This document shows positions 8,645-20,400 of a stretch of 64,000 bases of DNA, piece by piece. Source of the DNA: Glandiceps talaboti (Eukaryota; Hemichordata; Enteropneusta; Spengelidae); contig NC_135550.1 of NCBI RefSeq assembly GCF_964340395.1, forward strand, positions 30,947,676-31,011,675. Direction: 5' to 3'. The notes below the pieces were generated by a model. That model saw nothing but the letters and a program-made list of their open reading frames with translations. It did no database searches and had not been told where the DNA came from. The translations under genes were made by a program, and so were the position numbers. Positions within the stretch are counted from its first letter, which is position 1, and every line of letters begins with the position of its first letter.

Positions 8645-11520
8645 CCTTCCACTAGTATTCAGATAGGAATCAGATAGGTTAATTTTATGTGGACTAAAAA
8701 ATTATGAAAATGTTGTATTTTCAGATTAAATAGTTATCCTCTTTATACATATATGCAAACACTTCCATCACACAGTTTTAATGTCAACTTTTAGTTCATT
8801 TGTATAGATGTACATTTTTTTAGGCTGACTAACTGAAAATAGGACCTCGGTTGGATCATGTATGCCACTTCAACTTCAATTTATCTCAAAAGAGACTTTT
8901 TAACAACAATCTGTCAAATGTGAAAGAACATGAGATTTGCTGTGCGTGAACACAGCGTGTGTTGTAGTTTTCAATCATAGAGGTAATTGACCTAAATTAG
9001 AAACGAACATATCCTTCAACCAACCATGACCACTCTCTGAATAATAAGGGTAATTTGTTGTGCATGAGTAGAAGATCTTTGAAGAAGAAAACATTGACTG
9101 GACTTCTTTATTACCATTCTGACCAGCATACTGTATTTTTCCTAGCGAGGTGCCAGTTTTTATAATTTTCATACTTTTTCTTTATAATTTTCATTCAGAG
9201 AAAAATATTACTGAATACACAATGTCAAGCTCAGTCAGAGGAAATTAAAAACTTTTATAAAGATTGAAATCAGTTCAAAAATTAATACTACTTCAGTTTG
9301 CGAAATGTTTATATATATGAACAGAATGGTACTTGTATATGTCATGCACACACACACAGAATAATTGACCATAACTATAATGTACATCCAACAATGACCA
9401 GTCTCTCCAAGTAATAAGGGTCATTTGTTCAAAATAAACGCAAGGATTTTTGGTGTATGAATGAAGCTTATTAACGTCTTTCCCATGGCAACTTGCATGA
9501 TTCCCGGTAATGATGCAGTGAAGAAGCACTACCTGACAATGATAAGCAAGCCCTGTGGGATTTTAAAGTTGGCCTTGTATAGTCACATTGCTTAGCAATC
9601 ATCAATTTACATGATTGACAGCTCAGCTAACACAAAAAGACAATTTCTTTTTTTCTTGCAAGGTCTCAATAATTGATGATTTTCTTTTCAATACATCTAA
9701 CACATTGCTTGTAAAATTTATCTTGTGAGTTTGTTTTGTTGACGTTTATTTCTGTACATAATATTCATGTTCTTTCATATCACCCTGTAAATATATTCTA
9801 AATCAAAACCTGAAGGACGGTTATTTTAAGTTGTTTTTGTGATAGCGTTCATTCACATGAGAAGTATACTTTGACCATGAGCAAAAGAAATGACAAACAT
9901 TTTATATAATAAAGTAGTGTGTCATTTGGAAGGACCTTTGGTAAGAAATTTTTTTTGTTTGCTGAATGAGATATGTATAGTCATGATTATAACCTACTCA
10001 GTTTAAAATTACTAGTATGTAATAGAAGTCAAAAATGGAACATTTCACAAGGCTTGATAAATTATTGGTCACTATCAAGATTCATTTCAAGCAAAGGTTC
10101 AAATATGAAGGTGAGGCCCCACAGTCAGCTCTCTCCGTGGTTCATATCTGCTGAAAAGCACACTAATGTGTTTTTTTTTCAGTGACTACATGCTATCTCT
10201 ATCTAAAGAAAGACGCTTTCAAATTATTCAAATGCTATCAGAATGTTTACTTGACAAATGTTTTGACTTTTAATATACATCTTGCAATTCCAGGTAGGTT
10301 GCAGATACAGATTTGGAGTATAGCGCCACCAAGTGTTTATATTTGTCTAGTAAAGAGATAGGAGCCAGAAAGCCCAGTTTGATGAATATATGTGAGAAGT
10401 ATGGTTTATTACAGGTATACCTTTTTTTCTTTTATCATGAGAATATCCCATATGAAGACTTTAGACACTGGAAGTATATGTACATTATGTTGTCATGGAT
10501 GCCTTGCCACATACCACCTGTAGAGGGCGTACTATTGAATTTACTTGGCATCTTTAAAAGCTTGAATATGTGCCATTCTCTAAAACTGTCTCAAATCCAG
10601 AATTCAACTAAAATGTTTCTTTACTATAAGTTTCAACATAAAATTATTACAATTACAAAGTAAATCACTTTATGGAATCAATTTCATTGTGAAATAAACA
10701 TAAAATGTTTTCTGCAATAACTACTCAACTGTACAATGATTGAAATACTCAACTGCTTTTACTACAGTTATATAACTTTCAAAGGAACTTTTTATAGATA
10801 AATAGAAAAAATGATTACAAATAGAATAATCAGAATGAAAAATACAATGACACAGCTGCTGTATGAGACTACAAGCAGGTGGTAGAGCAATACTTCAATC
10901 TTGAGTAGGAAAGCAACGTCGCTTCTTTCATAAACCATGAAGTGTCAATTTCCTTCATGTACATTTCCTTCCATTGTATTTTTCCACTTGCACAATGAGG
11001 ATTAACCATCAAAAGTATGGAGTCATTTTCTCCCTCACACCTGATAGATCAACCCTGTTTGGATAGAGATGATGGCATTCCTGTTGATACACACACATAT
11101 ATATATATATATCTACAGTTGTTTCATTTCTCATATGTTTTATTCATCCCAGCACTAAAATGTACCAAGTGAAGTGTTTGTGTGTTGTGTAACCCTCCAG
11201 GTGCAGTGTCTCATAGCAACAGGTTCATATGTAATTCATAGCAACATGTTGCTATCTAGAATCCATTCCCCTGTTGTTGTTGTTTTTTGCTTTCTCTAAA
11301 TCTTCACCAAAGGATAACATGAATAATTATGTTCGTTTCATAAGTTTTCATTGTTTGGTATTTTCTGCAAACATTCAAGCTTCCACTGTGGACACAGAGG
11401 CCAATTATTTGGTAAAGCCAACAAAATGGTTGAATACATTTATAAAAAATGTACTAAAAATAAATGTGGAGAGTAAAGATGTTAATAGTATTATCCTTGA
11501 AAACATTTTAAAAACAACAA
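8645..11520. other. AT-rich intergenic sequence
   Basis: No gene is assigned. It contains two copies of the dispersed module (9.0 and 9.4 kb) and an (AC)n(AT)n tract at 11090-11112. Two motifs resemble CTCF sites: 10517-10529, and a weaker one at 10323-10335 on the minus strand. Open frames with splice-like borders occur at about 10.05-10.42 kb but match nothing I recognise. Confidence 0.5.
10517..10529 (+). promoter_or_regulatory. CTCF-like site
   Basis: CCTGTAGAGGGCG matches the CTCF core with one mismatch (T for A at position 3). A weaker opposite-strand match (CACTTGGTGGCGC, two mismatches) lies about 190 bases away at 10323-10335. Binding is not shown. Confidence 0.3.
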
Positions 11521-11522
11521 CA

Positions 11523-14500
11523 CCATGCTATATTACACACAACATGCTATGGAGAGTATGGTATAGTAAATACACAGACAAAATGTCACATTACAATACA
11601 ACATGCTATGGAAAGCATGGTATAGTAAATACATACACAAAATGTTACATTACACACAACATGCTATGGAGAGTATGGTATAGTAAATATATACACAAAA
11701 TGTTACATTACATTACAACATGCTATGGAGAGTATGGTATAGTAAATACATACACAAAATGTTACATTACAATACAACATGCTATGGAGAGTATGGTATA
11801 GTAAATACATACACAAAATGTTACATTACACACAACATGCTATGGAGAGTATGGTATAGTAAATACATACACAAAATGTTACATTACACACAACATGCTA
11901 TGGAAAGTATGGTATAGTAAATACATACACAAAATGTTACATTACAATACAACATGCTATGGAGAGTATGGTATAGTAAATACATACACAAAATGTTACA
12001 TTACACACAACATGCTATGGAGAGTATGGTATAGTAAATACATACACAAAATGTTACATTACACACAACATGCTATGGAAAGTATGGTATAGTAAATACA
12101 TAGACAAAATGTCACATTACAATACAACATGCTATGGAAAGTATGGTATAGTAAATACACAGACAAAATGTCACATTACAATACAACATGCTATGGAAAG
12201 CATGGTATAGTAAATACATAGACAAAATGTCACATTACAATACAACATACTATGGACAGTATGGTATAGTAAATACATACACAAAATGTCACATTACATT
12301 ACAACATGCTATGGAGAGTATGGTATAGTAAATACATAGACAAAATGTTACATTACATTACAACATGCTATGGAGAGTATGGTATAGTAAATACATACAC
12401 AAAATGTTACATTACATTACAACATGCTATGGAGAGTATGGTATAGTAAATACATACACAAAATGTTACATTACAATACAACATGCTATGGAAAGTATGG
12501 TATAGTAAATACATAGACAAAATGTCACATTACAACACAACATGCTATGGAGAGTATGGTATAGTAAATACATACACAAAATGTCACATTACAATACAAC
12601 ATACTATGGAGAGTATGGTATAGTAAATACATACACAAAATGTCACATTACAATACAACATACTATGGAGAGTATGGTATAGTAAATACATACACAAAAT
12701 GTTACATTACATTACAACATGCTATGGAGAGTATGGTATAGTAAATACATACACAAAATGTCACATTACAATACAACATACTATGGACAGTATGGTATAG
12801 TAAATACATAGACAAAATGTCACATTACAATACAACATGCTATGAAAAGTATGGTATAGTAAATACATAGACAAAATGTCACATTACAATACAACATGCT
12901 ATGGAAAGTATGGTATAGTAAATACATAGACAAAATGTCACATTACAATACAACATGCTATGGACAGCATGGTATAGTAAATACATAGATAAAATGTCAC
13001 ATTACAATACAACATGCTATAGAAAGTATGGTATAGTAAATACATAGACAAAATGTCACATTACAATACAACATACTATGGACAGTATGGTATAGTAAAT
13101 ACATACACAAAATGTCACATTACAATACAACATACTATGGAAAGTATGGTATAGTAAATACATAGACAAAATGTCACATTACAATACAACATGCTATGGA
13201 CAGCATGGTATAGTATATACATAGACAAAATTTCATATTACAATACAACATACTATGGAAAGTATGGTATAGTAAATACATAGACAAAATGTCACATTAC
13301 AATACAACATGCTATGGAAAGTATGGTATAGTAAATACATAGACAAAATGTCACATTACAATACAACATGCTATAGACAGTTTGGTATAGTAAATACATA
13401 GACAAAATGTCACATTACAATACAACATGCTATAGAAAGTATGGTATAGTAAATACATAGACAAAATGTCACATTACAATACAACATACTATGGACAGTA
13501 TGGTATAGTAAATACATACACAAAATGTCACATTACAATACAACATACTATGGACAGTATGGTATAGTAAATACATAGACAAAATGTCACATTACAATAC
13601 AACATACTATGGACAGTATGGTATAGTAAATACATAGACAAAATGTCACATTACAATACAACATGCTATGGAAAGTTTGGTATAGTAAATACATAGACAA
13701 AATGTCACATTACAATACAACATGCTATGGACAGCATGGTATAGTAAATACATAGACAAAATGTCACGTACATTACAATACAACATGCTATGGAAAGTAT
13801 GGTATAGTAAATACATAGACAAAATGTCACATTACAGTACAACATACTATAGAAAGTATGGTATAGTAAATACATAGACAAAATGTCACATTACAATACA
13901 ACATGCTATGGACAGTTTGGTATAGTAAATACATAGACAGAATGTCACATTACAATACAACATGCTATGGACAGTATGGTATAGTAAATACATACACAAA
14001 ATGTCACATTACAATACAACATGCTATGGAAAGTATGGTATAGTAAATACATACACAAAATGTCACATTACATTACAACATGCTATGGAGAGTATGGTAT
14101 AGTAAATACATACACAAAATGTCACATTACAATACAACATGCTATGGACAGTATGGTATAGTAAATACATACACAAAATGTCACATTACAATACAACATG
14201 CTATGGAAAGTATGGTATAGTAAATACATAGACAAAATGTCACATTACAATACACCATGCTATGGAAAGTATGGTATAGTAAATACATAGACAAAATGTC
14301 ACATTACAATACAACATGCTATGGAAAGTATGGTATAGTAAATACATAGACAAAATGTCACATTATAATACAACATACTATGGAAAGTATGGTATAGTAA
14401 ATACATAGACAAAATGTCATATTACAATACAACATACTATGGAAAGTATGGTATAGTAAATACATACACAAAATGTCACATTACATTACAACATGCTATG

Positions 14501-15727
14501 GAGAGTATGGTATAGTAAATACATAGACAAAATGTCACATTACAACACAACATGCTATGGAGAGTATGGTATAGTAAATACATAGACAGAATGTCACATT
14601 ACAATACAACATGCTATGGACAGTTTGGTATAGTAAATACATAGACAAAATGTCACATTACAATACAACATGCTATAGACAGCATGGTATAGTAAATACA
14701 TAGACAAAATGTCACATTACAATACAACATGCTATGACAGTTTGGTATAGTAAATACATAGACAAAATGTCACATTACAATACAACATGCTATAGAAAGT
14801 ATGGTATAGTAAATACATAGACAAAATGTCACATTACAATACAACATACTATGGACAGTATGGTATAGTAAATACATACACAAAATGTCACATTACAATA
14901 CAACATACTATGGACAGTATGGTATAGTAAATACATAGACAAAATGTCACATTACAATACAACATACTATGGACAGTATGGTATAGTAAATACATACACA
15001 AAATGTCACATTACAATACAACATACTATGGACAGTATGGTATAGTAAATACATAGACAAAATGTCACATTACAATACAACATACTATGGACAGTATATG
15101 GTATAGTAAATACATACACAAAATGTCACATTACAATACAACATACTATGGACAGTATGGTATAGTAAATACATAGACAAAATGTCACATTACAATACAA
15201 CATGTTATGGAAAGTTTGGTATAGTAAATACATAGACAAAATGTCACATTACAATACAACATGCTATGGACAGCATGGTATAGTAAATACATAGACAAAA
15301 TGTCACGTACATTACAATACAACATGCTATGGAAAGTATGGTATAGTAAATACATAGACAAAATGTCACATTACAGTACAACATACTATGGAGAGTATGG
15401 TATAGTAAATACATAGACAAAATGTCACATTACAATACAACATGCTATGGACAGTTTGGTATAGTAAATACATAGACAGAATGTCACATTACAATACAAC
15501 ATGCTATGGAAAGTATGGTATAGTAAATACATAGACAGAATGTCACATTACAATACAACATGCTATGGAAAGTATGGTATAGTAAATACATAGACAGAAT
15601 GTCACATTACAATACAACATGCTATGGACAGTTTGGTATAGTAAATACATAGACAAAATGTCACATTACAATACAACATGCTATGGACAGTTTGGTATAG
15701 TAAATACATAGACAGAATGTCACATTA
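11523..15727 (+). repeat. 59-bp minisatellite, about 71 copies
   Basis: The unit contains ACAACATGCTATGGA, AGTATGGTATAGTAAATAC and AAAATGTCACATTACAAT, with spacing of 59 bases (58 in units reading TTACACACAAC). Early units have TACACAAAATGTTACATT; later ones have TAGACAAAATGTCACATT. Because 59 is not a multiple of three, frames break and only short ORFs (175 codons or fewer) appear. It is essentially CpG-free except for two GTCACGTACATT units (13763 and 15302) that mark an internal block duplication. Confidence 0.98.
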
Positions 15728-17496
15728 CTACTCATGATGTACCTACTGAAGAGACTGTCTTGATTTACACTATCAGAAAGGAATTTTACAAGTGGAAGTT
15801 TATCATCTAAACTAATAAAATACAAAAATAATTCTTCATTATTTAAGGTATGAAAATGAGTACATTTCAGTCACATACAAGAAAATAAAACCACTCTCTC
15901 ATTATAATATTGTGCTCAATCAATAAGAAAATAATATTCATCTTCAACAATTGTAGGGCATGACTTGCAAAATCTTTAGTTTGCAGGAATTGTTCTACTC
16001 AACTCTATTTGTAAATGAAAATCAGAAACTATAAATTTTATAAGTATATCTGTGGCAATCTTGATTCTCAATCCTAGCAAGATAACTTTATAGTTCAAAT
16101 TACTGACTTAAAAGTTCTGTATGTTTTAAGTTTATTTTTATCACTTCTATTTCTTCTAATATCATTATGTAAGCCATTATACCAAGACTTATAAAACTCT
16201 TTACACAGGTTGTCCTGAATGATATTTAGGTTAGAGTTAAATTGCAAATACAAGACCAAATATTCCTCTCACTATATTTATTAAGCAAAAAAGTGGTGCT
16301 AATATCTGTAAATGTAAAATATATAAGTTAAGATTTGATGCTGTATTTTTGAATTTTTAAAATTTTTGAATTTAAAGCACAAAAGTGGAAAATAGCTTCT
16401 CCAGTGCCTAATTTTTATTTAAGTAAGTTTGTACTTTATTTTAATAATTCATTTGAGATATGTTTTCATCATAATTCATTTTTCCACTATCTTTCTATAC
16501 AAGTCATCATTTGTAAAACACTGCATAATTCTGAACTTGTCAGATATGACAGCCAATGCCATTATCAACCAAAGCCAAACAATTTCACAGAAGGCAAGGA
16601 ATTGAACAGTTATACACATAGCAATGTACAGTTGATGTATTACAATATTATACTGTATCTCACAGTACAAAGACTGATATTGACCTTCAGGACCAAAACT
16701 GTTCATCAGCTTGGTAGATCAAATGACTTACACTGTTTATAATGCACAAACAGTTCAAGAGTTTAGCATTGATATTTTGGCTGACAATCCTCACCAATAT
16801 TGCATATTCCATAAATATTGTCATGTTTTAATTTCAGTTCTTACTCTGCACGCCAGTTGTTCATTTCACATATACAGATACCCATGTTATTATCTGCACA
16901 TTCAAAGGGGTTCTAACATTGGACATTTCTAATTTAAATTCCAAATTATCACTAACACTTTTACAATACATTGTATAGAAAAGTATGTTTTTCATCAAAG
17001 AGTACTAGTTTGAATATTTCTGAGGTGAGAGACATTCATTGATTTTTTTACATCCCATTCTTTGTAAGAATTTTGCCAGCTATTAGTACTTCATACACAT
17101 TTTCCTGGTAAGCAATTTTCAAAAATATTGTGTATTATAATGAGGTGTAATGATGCATACTTAAATGGTTGGTTGAACATAAAGGTTAAGTACATACCCA
17201 CATGGCTGATTTGTCATTCATTCAGTCACCTTTATTATCAAGGCATACATACTGGCTTCCCATTCCCTGTATTTATCCCAAACTAAATTCCCTGCTACAA
17301 GTCCCACACCTCTAAGATCAGTGTATTTATGCCAAACTTTCAACATTTATTGTGCAGCACTTTGATGATAAAAAAGTATTAAAGGACAAGTATGAGCTTC
17401 CATAACACTTCTTCATTAAAATGTGCTAAATATAATTCGATATAGAAAGTGACAATTTGCCTTTGGTAGAGTCCATTATGCCAAATAACTATTGCA
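15728..17496. other. AT-rich intergenic sequence between two minisatellites
   Basis: No gene recognised. The open frames of about 60-112 codons at 16.4-16.9 kb overlap on both strands and match nothing known to me. Confidence 0.6.
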
Positions 17497-20400
17497 GATG
17501 ACAGAGTTCACTACAAAAAATGACCATTTACTGATGATAGAGTTCACTACAAAAAGTGACCATTTACTGATGATAGAGTTCACTACAAAAAGTGACCATT
17601 TACTGATGATAGAGTTCACTACAAAAAATGACCATTTACTGGTGATAGAGTTCACTAAAAAAAGTGACCATTAACTGATGATAGAGTTCACTACAAAAAG
17701 TGACCATTTACTGGTGATAGAGTTCACTACAAAAAGTGACCATTTACTGATGATAGAGTTCACTACAAAAAGTGACCATTTACTGATGATAGAGTTCATT
17801 ATAAAAAGTGACCATTTACTGATGATAGAGTTCACTACAAAAAGTGACCATTTACTGATGATAGAGTTCACTACAAAAAATGACCATTTACTGGTGATAG
17901 AGTTCACTACAAAAAATTACCATTTACTGGTGATAGAGTTCACTACAAAAAGTGACCATTTACTGGTGATAGAGTTCATTACAAAAAGTGACCATTTACT
18001 GATGACAGAGTTCACTACAAAAAGTGACCATTTACTGATGATAGAGTTCACTACAAAAAGTGACCATTTACTGATGATAGAGTTCACTACAAAAAGTGAC
18101 CATTTACTGATGATAGAGTTCACTACAAAAAGTGACCATTTACTGATGATAGAGTTCACTACAAAAAGTGACCATTTACTGATGACAGAGTTCACTACAA
18201 AAAGTGACCATTTACTGATGATAGAGTTCACTACAAAAAGTGACCATTTACTGATGATTGAGTTCACTACAAAAAGTGACCATTTACTGATGATAGAGTT
18301 CACTACAAAAAGTGACCATTTACTGATGATAGAGTTCACTACAAAAAGTGACCATTTACTGGTGATAGAGTTCACTACAAAAAGTGACCATTTACTGATG
18401 ACAGAGTTCACTACAAAAAGTGACCATTTACTGATGACAGAGTTCACTACAAAAAGTGACCATTTACTGATGATAGAGTTCATTACAAAAAGTGACCATT
18501 TACTGATGATAGAGTTCATTACAAAAAGTGACCATTTACTGATGATAGAGTTCACTACAAAAAGTGACCATTTATTGATGATGGAGTTCACTACAAAAAG
18601 TGACCATTTACTGATGATAGAGTTCATTACAAAAAGTGACCATTTACTGGTGATAGAGGTCACTACAAAAAGTGACCATTTACTGATGATAGAGGTCACT
18701 ACAAAAAGTGACCATTTACTGATGATAGAGTTCACTACAAAAAGTGACCATTTACTGATGATAGAGTTCACTACAAAAAGTGACCATTTACTGATGATAG
18801 AGGTCACTACAAAAAGTGACCATTTACTGATGATAGAGTTCACTACAAAAAGTGACCATTTACTGGTGATAGAGTTCACTACAAAAAGTGACCATTTACT
18901 GATGACAGAGTTCATTACAAAAAGTGACCATTTACTGATGATAGAGTTCATTACAAAAAGTGACCATTTACTGGTGATAGAGTTCACTACAAAAAGTGAC
19001 CATTTACTGATGATAGAGTTCATTACAAAAAGTGACCATTTATTGATGATAGAGTTCACTACAAAAAGTGACCATTTACTGATGATAGAGTTCACTACAA
19101 AAAGTGACCATTTACTGATGATAGAGTTCACTACAAAAAGTGACCATTTACTGATGATAGAGTTCACTACAAAAAGTGACCATTTACTGATGATAGAGTT
19201 CACTACAAAAAGTGACCATTTACTGATGACAGAGTTCACTACAAAAAGTGACCATTTACTGATGATAGAGTTCATTATAAAAAGTGACCATTTACTGATG
19301 ATAGAGTTCACTACAAAAAGTGACCATTTACTGATGATAGAGTTCACTACAAAAAGTGACCATTTACTGGTGATAGAGTTCACTACAAAAAGTGACCATT
19401 TACTGGTGATAGAGTTCACTACAAAAAGTGACCATTTACTGGTGATAGAGTTCACTACAAAAAGTGACCATTTACTGATGACAGAGTTCACTACAAAAAG
19501 TGACCATTTACTGATGATGGAGTTCACTACAAAAAGTGACCATTTACTGATGACAGAGTTCACTACAAAAAGTGACCATTTACTGATGACAGAGTTCACT
19601 ACAAAAAGTGACCATTTACTGATGATAGAGTTCATTACAAAAAGTGACCATTTACTGATGATAGAGTTCATTACAAAAAGTGACCATTTACTGATGATAG
19701 AGTTCACTACAAAAAGTGACCATTTACTGGTGATAGAGTTCACTACAAAAAGTGACCATTTACTGATGACAGAGTTCACTACAAAAAGTGACCATTTACT
19801 GATGATAGAGTTCACTACAAAAAGTGACCATTTACTGGTGATAGAGTTCACTACAAAAAATGACCATTTACTGGTGATAGAGTTCACTACAAAAAATGAC
19901 CATTTACTGGTGATAGAGTTCACTACAAAAAATGACCATTTACTGATGATAGAGTTCATTACAAAAAGTGATCATTTACTGATGATAGAGTTCACTACAA
20001 AAAGTGACCATTTACTGATGATAGAGTTCACTACAAAAAGTGACCATTTACTGATGATAGAGTTCACTACAAAAAGTGACCATTTACTGATGATAGAGTT
20101 CACTACAAAAAGTGACCATTTACTGGTGATAGAGTTCACTACAAAAAGTGACCATTTACTGGTGATAGAGTTCACTACAAAAAGTGACCATTTACTGATG
20201 ACAGAGTTCACTACAAAAAGTGACCATTTACTGATGACAGAGTTCACTACAAAAAGTGACCATTTACTGGTGATAGAGTTCACTACAAAAAGTGACCATT
20301 TACTGGTGATAGAGTTCACTACAAAAAGTGACCATTTACTGATGACAGAGTTCACTACAAAAAGTGACCATTTACTGATGATAGAGTTCACTACAAAAAG

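Larger units (their letters stand above)
3532..9490 (+). repeat. Dispersed degenerate module with AATAAGGGTCATTTG core
   Basis: A motif of about 80-120 bases recurs at roughly 3517-3597, 3861-3990, 6300-6385, 6532-6660, 6940-7015, 8980-9100 and 9360-9490. The best core, AATAAGGGTCATTTG, is exact at 3532 and 6324 and near exact at 9043 and 9413. It is usually preceded by AATGACCACTCT-like sequence and followed by GAATGCAAGGACTTC. Some copies are explained by the segmental duplication; those at 6.9, 9.0 and 9.4 kb are not. Confidence 0.6.

Noticed and set aside
11274-12092. 175- and 65-codon ORFs
   Set aside because: They run into the 59-bp minisatellite; the repeat supplies most of the frame and the nonrepeat start shows no known domain.
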